DNA of 64,000 nucleotides from positions 1 to 64,000 of the forward strand of contig JAAZNF010000007.1 in NCBI GenBank assembly GCA_012798435.1, read 5' to 3'. Below, one piece after another: positions 30,314 through 39,137 of the stretch. A program made the translations under genes and the position numbers. Source of the DNA: Myxococcales bacterium (GTDB taxonomy: Bacteria > Myxococcota > B64-G9). Below the pieces are notes generated by a model, which made no database searches, was not told the DNA's origin, and saw nothing but the letters and a program-made list of their open reading frames with translations. Within the stretch, counting starts at the first letter, position 1, and each line of letters begins with the position of its first letter.

Positions 30314-31434
30314 GCGCGTTCCTTGTCCTTACGCTTTTTTTGCGGCGCGGGCTTCGGGGAGGCGTTCTTCGCTGGCGCGCTCCCCAGCACCTCGCGGATC
30401 TTCTTGGCCACGTCCTCGGGAGACGGCACCACCCCGCCGGCGGTGCCGAGGAAGTCGATGCTCTTCGTCCCCTGGACCGCCAACTTCACGTCCTCCAGCA
30501 TCTGGCCCATGTTCATCTCCACGTCCAGGATGCGGCCGGCCCGGTCCGCGGCGGCGCGGCAGGCCTGGTAGGGGAACGGCGCCAGCGTGATGGGCCGAAA
30601 CAGGCCGACCTTGATCCCCTCGGCGCGCAGCTCGTCGGCGGCCGTCTTGCAGATGCGGTAGGTCATGCCGAAGGAGGTGAGCAGGATGTCGCAAGGCTCG
30701 TCGAGGTACACCGACTCGGAGCGCTGCTCGGCCTCGGTGATGCGCTGCCACTTGGCGGTGAGCTTGAAGTTGTGGCGGTTGCAGGCCTCGGGGTCGAGGT
30801 ACAGGGAGTTTACGATGCGGCGCGGCCGGTCCTTGCAGCCGGTCAGCGCCCAGTCGCCGGGGTCGAGGGGTTTTCCCACCGCCGGCTCGGGGAACTCCAC
30901 CGGCTCCATCATCTGGCCGATCATGCCGTCGCCGATCACCATCACCGGGTTGCGGTAGTTCTCGGCCAGCTCGAAGGCCCGCATGACCAGGTTCACCGCC
31001 TCCTGCACCGAGGAGGGAGCCAGCACGATCAAGTGGAAGTCGCCGTGGGCGGTACCCTTGGTCGCCTGGAGGTAATCCCCCTGGGCCGGCAAGATGCCGC
31101 CCAACCCCGGTCCGGCGCGCATCATGTTCACCAGGACCACGGGGAGTTCGCAGGCCGCGATGTAGGACAGCGCCTCGGCCATGAGCGAGATGCCGGGCGA
31201 GGATGAGGTGGTGAGCACCCGCACGCCCACCCCGGCAGCGCCGTAGATCATGTTGCTGGCGGCCACCTCGGACTCGGCCTGCACGAACACCCCGCCCACC
31301 TCCGGCAGCCGCCGCGCCAGGTACTCGGGCACCTCGCTCTGCGGCGTGATGGGGTAGCCGAAGAAGTGCAGGCAGCCGGCGCGGATGGCGGCCTCGCCGA
31401 CGGCCTCGTTGCCCTTCATCAGGATCTTGCTCAT
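30310..31434 (-). CDS. vorB: 2-oxoacid:ferredoxin oxidoreductase, alpha subunit (VorB-like)
   Basis: A 374-residue alpha subunit closest in my recognition to VorB, annotated as 3-methyl-2-oxobutanoate:ferredoxin oxidoreductase. Landmarks: MKGNEAVGEAAIRAGC, FGYPITPQSEVPEYLA, VQAESEVAASNM, TTSSSPGISLMAEA, GPGLGGILPAQGDYLQATKG and VEMNMGQMLEDV. It binds the pyrimidine side of TPP and the substrate. The ATG at 31434 follows AAGGGGCCGAGCC; a longer in-frame extension lies in the ferredoxin gene. The Lys/Pro/Ala-rich last 20 residues are unusual and probably disordered. Confidence 0.92.
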
Positions 31435-31450
31435 GGCTCGGCCCCTTGGC

Positions 31451-31684
31451 TCAGTAGGCGAAGAACTCGTACTGCGTGCCGTCGATGAACACCTCGATGG
31501 CCACGTCCGGGCAGGTGATGGCACACAGCCGGCACCCGATACAGCGGCTCTCGTCCTTGACCTTGGCGAAGGTGTAGCCCTTGGCGTTCATCTCCTTGCT
31601 CATGGCCAGGATCTTCTGGGGACAGGCGTCGTTGCAGCGCTCGCACCCTTTGCAGCGTTCGCGGTTGATGACGATCTTGGGCAT
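31451..31684 (-). CDS. 2-oxoacid:ferredoxin oxidoreductase, delta 2[4Fe-4S] subunit
   Basis: A 77-residue ferredoxin-like subunit with two 4Fe-4S motifs, CKGCERCNDACP and CIGCRLCAITCP. It is the electron exit of four-subunit 2-oxoacid oxidoreductases and here probably hands electrons to ferredoxin or to the NuoG-like adapter. It starts one base after the CooC-like gene stops and lies 16 bases before the alpha-subunit gene. Confidence 0.93.
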   Translation of the reverse strand: MPKIVINRERCKGCERCNDACPQKILAMSKEMNAKGYTFAKVKDESRCIGCRLCAITCPDVAIEVFIDGTQYEFFAY

Positions 31685-31685
31685 G

Positions 31686-32459
31686 TCAGGCTCCCGTGCG
31701 GCGGCCGAGCGGCACGGCCCGGCCGGCCGGTTGGGGTTGTGCGTCCGTACGTCGGATCCAGGGCGGCAACATGATACGCCTCATCACGAACAAGGGCACT
31801 TCCTCTCCCGCGAGCTGCGGGGAATCGGCGAACTCCTGCATGGCGGTGTAGAACACCAGCGGCAGGCCCGAGCGGCGGGAGACTTCCCGTCCCATCCGGA
31901 TGCCTTCCTGGATCACCTCCAGCGTGGTCTCGGTGACCAGGTGACTGTTGGCGATGAAACCGGTGACCTTGAGGCGCGAGGCCTCCTCGATGCCATCGCG
32001 CATGCGCAGGCAGCCCTCCACCGTGTCGGTGAAGGGCCGGCGCGAGTTGATGACCTGCCATAGCTGGTAGGGGGTGTCCCCGAGCGGCTCCACCAGGGAG
32101 GACAGCAGCTTGGCCCCCACCGGGTCGCCACCCACGTCGAACAGGCTGACCTCGTCCGGTGCGGGCCGCAACAAGGCGCGGATCTCGGGCAGCACGATGG
32201 GCAGCTCGGAGAAGCTCTGGGCGCCGGAGGGCACCACCACCCGCACCCCGGCCTCTTCCATGAGAACGCGGGCCTCGCGGCACCGGAAATAGGGGTTGAC
32301 CACATCCAGGTCGGCGATGCTCACCCGGCGGCCGGCGCGGGCCAGGGCCAGTGCGAGGTTCACCGCCACTTCGGTTTTCCCCGAACCGTAGTTCCCCACG
32401 ATCATATGAAGCTTCTGCGAGCAGATGGTTTCGGTGAGTTGTAAGCGCTTTGCCGTCAC
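31686..32459 (-). CDS. CooC/MinD-like P-loop ATPase at the head of the oxidoreductase operon
   Basis: A 257-residue MinD/CooC-type ATPase. Seen: GNYGSGKTEVAVNLA as a deviant Walker A near residue 20, IADLDVVNPYF as switch, and LFDVGGDPVG as Walker B. Relatives insert metals or fold Fe-S and nickel enzymes using ATP; a maturation or assembly role for the downstream enzyme is an inference from position. The start is uncertain: the candidate promoter places the transcript start near 32470, which excludes the ATG at 32495 and favours the GTG at 32459 (a later ATG at 32405 is possible). Confidence 0.8.
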   Translation of the reverse strand: MTAKRLQLTETICSQKLHMIVGNYGSGKTEVAVNLALALARAGRRVSIADLDVVNPYFRCREARVLMEEAGVRVVVPSGAQSFSELPIVLPEIRALLRPAPDEVSLFDVGGDPVGAKLLSSLVEPLGDTPYQLWQVINSRRPFTDTVEGCLRMRDGIEEASRLKVTGFIANSHLVTETTLEVIQEGIRMGREVSRRSGLPLVFYTAMQEFADSPQLAGEEVPLFVMRRIMLPPWIRRTDAQPQPAGRAVPLGRRTGA

Positions 32460-32476
32460 GGTCCGACCCGCTCCTA

Positions 32477-32505
32477 CCCCTAGCAAACCGCCCAACCCGA
32501 TTCAA
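32477..32505 (-). promoter_or_regulatory. candidate promoter of the oxidoreductase operon
   Basis: Minus strand: TTGAAT, 17 bases, TAGGGG, with an extended TGC directly before the -10. It is the only promoter-like site found upstream of the whole minus-strand run and lies back to back with the purA promoter. Confidence 0.45.
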
Positions 32506-32558
32506 GAGAAAAAGAGGCCAACCCCGGCCCACGCGGCGAAACGGGGTCAATATCCTGG

Positions 32559-32587
32559 TTGATTCTCTCCATGCCGCGTGGTATGGA
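32559..32587 (+). promoter_or_regulatory. candidate purA promoter
   Basis: TTGATT, 17 bases, TATGGA, about 60 bases before the purA ATG at 32648. Confidence 0.4.
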
Positions 32588-32647
32588 CCCGACCGACCGC
32601 GGTCGTGCGGACAGCCCGGTTGGATGGACCCGCGGATGGAGCATCCC

Positions 32648-33943
32648 ATGGCGAATGTCGTGGTCGTCGGCGTGCAGTGGGGCGACGAAGGCAAGGGGAA
32701 GATCGTCGACATCCTGGCGGAAAACGCCGACGTGGTAGTGCGCTTCCAGGGCGGCGGAAACGCCGGTCATACCCTGGTGGTGGACGGGCGCAAGGTGGTC
32801 CTGCACCTGGTCCCCTCCGGGGTGCTGCACGCCGGCAAGCGCTGCCTGATCGGCCCCGGCGTGGTGGTGGATCCCGAGGCGCTGCTCGAGGAGATCGCGG
32901 CGCTCAAGGCGCTGGGCGCGCTGGCGGACGACTCCATGCTGCTTTTGAGCCGAAGGGCCCACGTGGTCACGCCCTACCACAAGGCCATCGACGCCGCCCG
33001 CGAGGCCGGCCGGGGAGACAAGCGCATCGGCACTACCCTGCGCGGCATCGGGCCCTGCCTGGAAGACAAGGCCGCCCGCACGGGCCTGCGCATGGTGGAC
33101 CTCCTGGACCCGCAGTACCTGTCCGAGCGCCTGGCCGCGCGGCTGCCCGAGGTCAACGCGGTACTCGCGCACTACGGCAAACCGCCGCTCCAGGGTGCGG
33201 AGCTCGAGCGCCGCCTGGCCGAGCAGGGGCAGAAGCTGGCTCACTACATGGGCGACACCGGCGAGGTCGTGCGCCAGGAGATGGGCCGCGGGCGCAACGT
33301 GCTGTTCGAGGGCGCCCAGGGGGCTTTGCTGGACGTGGACCATGGCACCTACCCCTTCGTGACCGCCTCGAGCTGCGTGGCCGGCGCGGCCAGCTCGACC
33401 ATGGGGATCGGGCCGCAGCGCCTCGGCGGCATCGTGGGCGTGGCCAAGGCCTATTGCACACGGGTGGGCGGCGGCCCGTTCCCCACCGAGGTCTTCGGAG
33501 AGCTCGGCGAACGGCTGCGACAGGCCGGGGGAGAGTTCGGGGCCACCACCGGCCGGCCCCGGCGCTGCGGCTGGCTCGACTTGGTCGCCCTCAAGCAGGC
33601 GGTGGCCATGGATGGCTGCACCGGCCTGTGCCTCACCAAGCTGGACGTGCTCACCGGCATCGACCCGATCCAGGTGGCGGTGGGGTACAAGCTGGACGGA
33701 GTGAGCCTCGATGCCCTGCCGGACGACCCCCGCGCGGTCGGACGGCTCGAGCCGGTGTACGAGCCCTGCGAGGGATGGAAGGAGAACATCCGCGACGTGC
33801 GCGAGATCGAGGCGCTTCCCGCGACCACGCGCAAATTCATCCGGCGCATCGAGTCGTTCGTGAGCGTGCCGGTGGACATCGTCTCCGTCGGCTCCGCCCG
33901 CGCCGAGACCATCATGGTGAAAAACCCGTTCCGGGCCCACTGA
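32648..33943 (+). CDS. purA: adenylosuccinate synthetase
   Basis: A 431-residue PurA, which joins IMP and aspartate with GTP to make adenylosuccinate, the first step to AMP. Motifs: VVVVGVQWGDEGKGKIVD with the GTP-binding loop and catalytic Asp, FQGGGNAGHT, RGIGPCLEDKAARTGLR, TTTGRPRR-like GATTGRPRRCGWLD, and KLDVLTG. Length is normal. ATG 32648 has GGATGGAG six bases upstream; an ATG 12 bases earlier (32636) is possible but less well spaced. A monocistronic gene; it is followed by the promoter of the MshEN gene. Confidence 0.97.
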   Translation: MANVVVVGVQWGDEGKGKIVDILAENADVVVRFQGGGNAGHTLVVDGRKVVLHLVPSGVLHAGKRCLIGPGVVVDPEALLEEIAALKALGALADDSMLLLSRRAHVVTPYHKAIDAAREAGRGDKRIGTTLRGIGPCLEDKAARTGLRMVDLLDPQYLSERLAARLPEVNAVLAHYGKPPLQGAELERRLAEQGQKLAHYMGDTGEVVRQEMGRGRNVLFEGAQGALLDVDHGTYPFVTASSCVAGAASSTMGIGPQRLGGIVGVAKAYCTRVGGGPFPTEVFGELGERLRQAGGEFGATTGRPRRCGWLDLVALKQAVAMDGCTGLCLTKLDVLTGIDPIQVAVGYKLDGVSLDALPDDPRAVGRLEPVYEPCEGWKENIRDVREIEALPATTRKFIRRIESFVSVPVDIVSVGSARAETIMVKNPFRAH

Positions 33944-34047
33944 AGCGACCCCGAGATCGGGGGGACGTTCGAGTCCGCCGAGGGCCGCGGGGGCGCGTCG
34001 GCGGTTCCCGGCGAACACGTTCCGCTTCGTCGCCGCCGGTCGTTTCC

Positions 34048-34076
34048 TTGACCCGGTACAGGGGCTCTGCTACATT
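34048..34076 (+). promoter_or_regulatory. promoter of the MshEN-glnA operon
   Basis: TTGACC (34048-34053), 17 bases, TACATT (34071-34076) with an extended TGC before the -10. One of the best matches to a sigma-70 promoter in the window; the ATG is 35 bases downstream. No sigma-54 site is seen before glnA. Confidence 0.6.
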
Positions 34077-34110
34077 TTTTCCGGTTCGACGGGCGGTTAG
34101 CGAGGATGTG

Positions 34111-34962
34111 ATGCAAAAGAAGAAACTGGGCGAGATCCTGATCGAGCGCGGCGTGATCGACCAGGACCAGCTCAATTCCGCCCTGGCCTACCAGCGCCAG
34201 TGGGGCCACCGTCTGGGCGTGGCCCTGGTGGCCAAGGGCTTCATCACCGAGGGCATGCTGGCCAAGGTGCTGGGCGAGGTGATGAAGCTGCAGGTGGTGG
34301 ATCTGGCCCGGGTGACCTTCGACCCGGTGGCGCTGCGCATGGTGTCGGTCAACGTGTGCGAGAACAACGACCTCATCCCCATCGCCTACGAGAACGTCCG
34401 CAACTCGCGCACCCTCACCATCGCCATGGCCGACCCGCTCAACCTGGCCATCATCGACGAGATCGAGTTCACCAGCGGCTGCAAGGTGCGCCCGGTGCTG
34501 GCCACCATCTCGGCCATCAACAGCGCGGTGCGCAAGCACTACCGCGGCCAGAACACCGTCATCAAGCCGCTCTCCCTGGTCAAGGCCGAGCACACCGAGT
34601 CCGGCCGCATGCAGCTGGTGCGCCCCGGCGGCGCGGTCGAGACGGTGGACACCGGTACCCGGCCGGAGGACAGCCAGCGCAACTTGCGCCCCATCACCGC
34701 CGAGAAGGACCAGGCGGGAGCGCCGGAGAGCCCCCAGGAGCAGGTGGAGGCCATCAAGGCGCGGCGGGCCCGTCAGGTCGCGCGCGGCCGCTCCGGCCGC
34801 ATCTCCTCCGACGAGGCCCTGCAGGATTACCTGAACGAAGTGCAGCTCTCGGAGATCGAGACCTTGCACAAGCTGGAGAAGTATTTCTGGGCCCTGATGC
34901 GGGTCATGGCCAAGAAAGGGCTCATCAGCAAGGAAGAATTCATGCGCGAGATGAAGGAGTGA
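34111..34962 (+). CDS. stand-alone MshEN-domain protein
   Basis: A 283-residue protein with the MshEN fold found at the N-terminus of GspE/PilB-type ATPases, some of which bind c-di-GMP. KKLGEILIERGVIDQDQLNSAL and HRLGVALVAKGFITEGMLAKVL are two motif copies; the region continues through FDPVALRMVS and AMADPLNLAIIDEIEF. The usual ATPase domain is absent; instead there is a ~70-residue disordered segment and a C-terminal helical part (LSEIETLHKLEKYFWALMRV). Probably a c-di-GMP-responsive or secretion-related regulator; partner unknown. The ATG follows GAGGATGTG. glnA starts 3 bases after its stop. Confidence 0.85.
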   Translation: MQKKKLGEILIERGVIDQDQLNSALAYQRQWGHRLGVALVAKGFITEGMLAKVLGEVMKLQVVDLARVTFDPVALRMVSVNVCENNDLIPIAYENVRNSRTLTIAMADPLNLAIIDEIEFTSGCKVRPVLATISAINSAVRKHYRGQNTVIKPLSLVKAEHTESGRMQLVRPGGAVETVDTGTRPEDSQRNLRPITAEKDQAGAPESPQEQVEAIKARRARQVARGRSGRISSDEALQDYLNEVQLSEIETLHKLEKYFWALMRVMAKKGLISKEEFMREMKE

Positions 34963-34965
34963 ATC

Positions 34966-36402
34966 GTGGCGGACCCAACCCTCCAATCACTGCAAAAGCT
35001 GGCCCAGGACCACGGGATTCGCATGATCGACGTCCGCTACGCCGACCTGGCGGGCGCCTGGCATCATGTGACGCTGCCGGTCGCCAAGCTCGACGAGCGC
35101 CTGCTCGAGGAGGGCGTGGCCTTCGACAGCTCCAGCGTGGCGGGTTTCAAGCGCGTGGAGGGCGGCGACATGGTGGTCGTACCCGACCCGGCCACCGCCG
35201 CCATCGAGCCCTTTTTCTCCACCCCCACCCTGGCCATGATCGGCTCTCTGCGCGAGGCGGACACCCTGGCGCCCTACGCCCGTGATCCACGCACCATCGC
35301 GGCGCGGGCCGAGGCGCTGCTGCGCTCGTTCGGCCCCGCGGACCGCAGCCTGTGGAGCCCGGAGTTCGAGTTCTACGTCTTCGATCACATCACCTCCAGC
35401 AACACCAACAACCGGGCCGCCTACGAGATCGACAGCGACACCGGCCACTGGCGCACCGGCGACGAGCAGCCGCGCCACCTGGGCCTGCGCGTACCCTACC
35501 AGGGCGGCTATCACCTCATGCCGCCGCTGGATGACCTGCACGATCTCCGCTCCAGCATGTGCCTGGCCATCGAGGAGGCCGGCATCCCGGTGAAGTACCA
35601 CCACCACGAGGTGGGCGGGGCGGGCCAGTGCGAGATCGAGATCGGCTTCTTGCCGCTGCTCGCCGCCGGCGACGCGGTGATGACCATCAAGTACCTCATC
35701 CGCATGGTGGCCCGGAAGCACAACCGCATCGCCACCTTCATGCCCAAGCCGCTCATCAACGAGGCCGGCAGTGGCATGCACTTCCATCAGATGCTGTTCT
35801 CCGGCGCGAAACCGGCCTTCTTCGACGAGAAGGGCCACGCGATGCTCTCGGATCTCGCGCGCAGCTACATCGCCGGCCTGCTGCGGCACGCCCCGGCGCT
35901 GCTGGCCATCACCAACCCCTCCAGCAACAGCTACCGGCGCCTCACCACCGGCTTCGAAGCCCCCACAAGGCTTTTCTACGGGCTGGCCAACCGCTCCGCC
36001 GCGGTGCGCATCCCCAAGCAGGCGCGCCGCCCCGAGGAGAAGCGCATCGAGTTTCGCTGCCCGGACGGCACCTGCAACCCCTACCTGGCCCTGGCCGCCC
36101 AGCTCCTGGCCGGCCTGGACGGGATCCGGCACAAGCTCGATCCGGCGGCGCTGGGCTTCGGCCCGTACGACTTCAACGTGTTCAAGTTGCCCGAGGCGGA
36201 GCGCGAGAAGATCCGTTCCGCCCCCGGCAGCCTCGAGGAGGCGCTGCAGGCGCTCGAGGCCGACTGCGCGTTCTTGCTCCCGGGCCAGGTGTTCCCCGAG
36301 GACTTCGTCCCCACCTGGACGAAACTGCTGCGGGAGAAGGGCGTGGAACCCATGAAACGCCGCACCCATCCATACGAGATCGAGCTGTACTTCGACGTGT
36401 GA
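34966..36402 (+). CDS. glnA: glutamine synthetase, type I-like
   Basis: A 478-residue GlnA-type enzyme that makes glutamine from glutamate, ammonia and ATP. Seen: SPEFEFYVFD, the metal/ATP region HHHEVGGAGQCEIEI, AGSGMHFHQMLF, NPSSNSYRRL and RIEFRCPDGTCNPYL. GTG start with AAGGAG seven bases upstream. In E. coli GlnA the adenylylated Tyr is in NLYDLPPE; the matching segment here reads FNVFKLPE, so the Tyr is replaced by Phe and control by adenylylation looks impossible. It is coupled to the MshEN gene; the link to nitrogen regulation is not visible in sequence. Confidence 0.95.
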   Translation: MADPTLQSLQKLAQDHGIRMIDVRYADLAGAWHHVTLPVAKLDERLLEEGVAFDSSSVAGFKRVEGGDMVVVPDPATAAIEPFFSTPTLAMIGSLREADTLAPYARDPRTIAARAEALLRSFGPADRSLWSPEFEFYVFDHITSSNTNNRAAYEIDSDTGHWRTGDEQPRHLGLRVPYQGGYHLMPPLDDLHDLRSSMCLAIEEAGIPVKYHHHEVGGAGQCEIEIGFLPLLAAGDAVMTIKYLIRMVARKHNRIATFMPKPLINEAGSGMHFHQMLFSGAKPAFFDEKGHAMLSDLARSYIAGLLRHAPALLAITNPSSNSYRRLTTGFEAPTRLFYGLANRSAAVRIPKQARRPEEKRIEFRCPDGTCNPYLALAAQLLAGLDGIRHKLDPAALGFGPYDFNVFKLPEAEREKIRSAPGSLEEALQALEADCAFLLPGQVFPEDFVPTWTKLLREKGVEPMKRRTHPYEIELYFDV

Positions 36403-36435
36403 ACCGGGGGCGCAGAATTGAAAAGGAGGGAGAGC

Positions 36436-37560
36436 ATGCTGTCACGTCGTGTGGTTTTGCTCGTCGCCGGCATCGCAACGCAGCTTCTGTTCCTGTCCGG
36501 GTGCCGTGACGAGTACGAGAAGATGCAGAAGGCCAGCGATCGCGATCTGCAGACCCTGAGCGAGCGCTACAAGGCCCTGATCGCCGAGGCCAAGGGCCTG
36601 AAACCCGACGACGCGCTCCAGCTCCTGCACCACTTCAGCACCGCCTCGCTGTCCGCGATGCAGACCGAGGAGTTCAAGGCCAAGGCCAGCAAGTTCATCG
36701 CCGACGCCGCCGCGGGTAAGTTCGACAAATTGGAGATCCGTGGGGCGCGGGAGCCGGGGCGGCTGCGGCTGCTGCTGGTCACCGTGGACAAGGTCAAGGG
36801 CAACGTGCCCTTCGCCCCCAGCCCCGACGGCTGGAAGTTCGACGACGTGGACGTGGCTTTCGGAAATTTCGAGAAGAAGTTCAACATCAAGGGGTCCACC
36901 CCCGCCTACCCGCCGTCGTTGCTGTCCTCGGTGGCGGTGCTGCAGGACGCCCAGGCGACTGTCAAGGAGCGGGTGAACGCGGCCCTGCGTGTGGCCACTT
37001 CCAAAGACCGTGCCATCGCTGATCGTTTCGCCGGCCAGGAGAAGGATCCCTGGGTCAAGGCGGCGCTGCTCTACGCCGCCTGGAAATCGGACGGCCCCTG
37101 CGAGCCCTTCGCCGAGGCCTTCCCCATCGAGCGCGACCTGCAGACCCAGCTCTACGACGCCGACGTCGACGCCTACCAGGTCCTGGTCACCGGCCTGCAC
37201 GACTGCGCCACGGTCTCCGCCAAGCTCGCCCCGACCCTGCGCCTCTACAAGGGCTGCTACCAGGCCGACGAGAAGCCGCGCAGCGTGTACGTCCAGCCAC
37301 TGGTGAACATGGCCTCGGCCAAGCCGGAGTACATCCTCAAGGCCGCCAACCAGCTCGCCATCAAGTACGAGGAAGACCCCATCGCCAACATCCTGGTGGG
37401 CGCGCTGCACGGCGAGACCGGCAACCCGTTCTTCCAGTTCATCACCAAGCACGCCAAGGAGAAGGGCCCCACCGCCAAGGTGGCCAAGGCCTGGGTGGAG
37501 AAGATGACCGCGCGCGACGAGGAGGAGCCGGCCACTCCCCCCGCCACCCCCAATCCGTAG
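36436..37560 (+). CDS. lipoprotein of unknown function
   Basis: A 374-residue predicted lipoprotein I do not recognise. The start at 36436 has AAAAGGAGGGAGAGC and gives a signal peptide with lipobox LSGC at Cys23; the in-frame ATG 18 bases upstream is inside the ribosome site. The mature part starts RDEYEKMQKASDRDLQTL with helical character and continues as an alpha-helical protein with HEAT-like stretches (DPWVKAALLYAAWKSD, DPIANILVGALHGETG). The end is Ala/Pro-rich. It begins 33 bases after glnA and may be read from the same promoter. Confidence 0.75.
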   Translation: MLSRRVVLLVAGIATQLLFLSGCRDEYEKMQKASDRDLQTLSERYKALIAEAKGLKPDDALQLLHHFSTASLSAMQTEEFKAKASKFIADAAAGKFDKLEIRGAREPGRLRLLLVTVDKVKGNVPFAPSPDGWKFDDVDVAFGNFEKKFNIKGSTPAYPPSLLSSVAVLQDAQATVKERVNAALRVATSKDRAIADRFAGQEKDPWVKAALLYAAWKSDGPCEPFAEAFPIERDLQTQLYDADVDAYQVLVTGLHDCATVSAKLAPTLRLYKGCYQADEKPRSVYVQPLVNMASAKPEYILKAANQLAIKYEEDPIANILVGALHGETGNPFFQFITKHAKEKGPTAKVAKAWVEKMTARDEEEPATPPATPNP

Positions 37561-37566
37561 GCCCCC

Positions 37567-38157
37567 TCACCTCGCGCGGAACTCCTCCAGCATGCCGCGG
37601 TACCCCTCCAGCACCCTCCCGAGCCCTCGCATGGGCACCCGCTCGAGGATGCGCCGGGTCAGCTCGTGCACCCGCCGCTCCTCCTCCTGGCGCGGCCGCG
37701 GATCGAGGTAGAACGGCACCTCGTGCCGGCAGAAGCGGATCACGTGGACCAGCTCGTGGGTGAGGATGTAGAGGAGGAAGGGCGAAAAATCGATCCTGGG
37801 CCCCTCCGTCAGCGCGGCCAGGATATTGTGGTCTTGCAGGTTGATACGGTAGAGGTCTCGCTTGCGCTGGTAGTGCGTATCCCGGTACTCGTAGCGCACC
37901 ACGTCGGCAAGCACGCCCGCGGGCCGGATCTCCGAGCGCTCCAGCTGGCGTAGGGTGCGCACCTCGTAGGGCAGGCGACCGGCCGCCTCCGCGGTGAGCC
38001 GGTAGAAGTCCCCGGTGACCTCGCGCGCCAGGTCCAAGACCCGGCCCAGGCGGCCGAGCTGGCCTCGGTGAAAGCTGCGGCGCGGCCCGTCCGTCTCCCG
38101 CGGTGCGGCTTCCTCTCGACGCGACCTGCGGCCGCGATCTCCAATCGGCGCGCCCAC
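37567..38157 (-). CDS. HExxH metallopeptidase-like protein
   Basis: A 196-residue cytoplasmic protein with one HELVH motif at residues 134-138 (LLYILTHELVHVIRFCRHEV), the zincin-type metal site. There is no signal peptide or membrane segment, and an Arg-rich N-terminus. No close family is recognised; a peptidase role is only inferred from the motif. The GTG start at 38157 has GAGGCC six bases upstream and begins 8 bases after the CorA-like stop. It is the last gene of a four-gene minus-strand set and converges with the lipoprotein gene 6 bases away. Confidence 0.7.
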   Translation of the reverse strand: MGAPIGDRGRRSRREEAAPRETDGPRRSFHRGQLGRLGRVLDLAREVTGDFYRLTAEAAGRLPYEVRTLRQLERSEIRPAGVLADVVRYEYRDTHYQRKRDLYRINLQDHNILAALTEGPRIDFSPFLLYILTHELVHVIRFCRHEVPFYLDPRPRQEEERRVHELTRRILERVPMRGLGRVLEGYRGMLEEFRAR

Positions 38158-38165
38158 CCGCGGCC

Positions 38166-39089
38166 TCAATGCTTCTCGAAGCGTTTCACGATCCAATAGG
38201 TGAGCGTCCCGAGCCCGATCATGGAGAGCAGGAAGATCGGATAGGCGATGAACCACCGCTCTGGCCCGGTCATCATGGAGAACTCGCTCATGCCACCGAC
38301 GCCGGCGAAGAAGCTGGGGACCGCGATGGCGATGACGATGGCGTTGAGGTTCTTCATCATCACGTTGAGGTTGTTGCCCACCAGCGAGGCGCGCGCGTCC
38401 ATCAGCGAGGAGAGGATGTTGGAGTAGGTCTGGGCCAGGGTCAGGCACTGGGCGTTGTCGATGGCGATGTCGTCGAGCAACTCCACTTGCTCGCCGGAAT
38501 ACCCGATCTTGGCCGCGCTGTTCTTGAGCTTGGCCACCACCGTGCCGTTATCATTGAGCGCGTTGAGGAAGTACACCAGGCTCTTCTCCAACGTGAACAT
38601 GTTGAGCAGGTGCTTGTTCTCGGTGGAGTGGCTGACCTTGCTCTCCAACGCCTCGGAGAGCATGTTGATGACCTTGAGGTGGCCCATGAAGTGGTTGATG
38701 GTCACCCGCAGCAGCTTGAGCACCACGTCCGCAAGTGAATTGAGCCGGAAGGTGTGCTTGCCCTCGAACACCGCGATGTCCTTGGCCAGCACGATGACCA
38801 GGCGCTCGCGGAACAAGAATACTCCGGTAGACATGGTACGGAACAAGAAGTTGTCCGCCGAGGTGTAGTTGCAGGGTCGGCGCAGGATGACCACCAAGTG
38901 GTCCTCCTCGAACTCGACTCTCCCCTGCTCGTCCGGGTCCAGGGCGGACTGCAGGTTGTGGGGATCGATGCGCAAGGTCTCGGTGAGCTCGCGGCTCTCC
39001 GCCTCCGTGGGCGCGACGAACACCTGGATGGGGCCGCCCGCGGTCGCCTCGACGAGCTTTCCGTTCTCTATGGCATAGGTTCTGACCAT
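38166..39089 (-). CDS. corA: CorA-like divalent-cation transporter with GMS instead of GMN
   Basis: A 307-residue CorA-family protein: a large cytoplasmic N-terminal domain (residues 1-240) of alternating helices, the long stalk helix, and two C-terminal membrane segments, AIVIAIAVPSFFAGVGG and WFIAYPIFLLSMIGLGTLTYW. CorA proteins have a GMN motif at the pore mouth after the first segment that binds hydrated magnesium; here it reads GMS at 266-268 within GVGGMSEF. Transport selectivity may differ. The very basic end KRFEKH is typical. It lies 48 bases after the CDF transporter. Confidence 0.85.
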   Translation of the reverse strand: MVRTYAIENGKLVEATAGGPIQVFVAPTEAESRELTETLRIDPHNLQSALDPDEQGRVEFEEDHLVVILRRPCNYTSADNFLFRTMSTGVFLFRERLVIVLAKDIAVFEGKHTFRLNSLADVVLKLLRVTINHFMGHLKVINMLSEALESKVSHSTENKHLLNMFTLEKSLVYFLNALNDNGTVVAKLKNSAAKIGYSGEQVELLDDIAIDNAQCLTLAQTYSNILSSLMDARASLVGNNLNVMMKNLNAIVIAIAVPSFFAGVGGMSEFSMMTGPERWFIAYPIFLLSMIGLGTLTYWIVKRFEKH

Positions 39090-39137
39090 GGGCTTCGCGC
39101 CATATAAGCCATCCGCAGCGTGGACTCAACGGTTTTT

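Noticed and set aside
32500-32648. Upstream in-frame extension of purA (start near 32450)
   Set aside because: It would cross the candidate purA promoter and add 66 residues before the family N-terminus.
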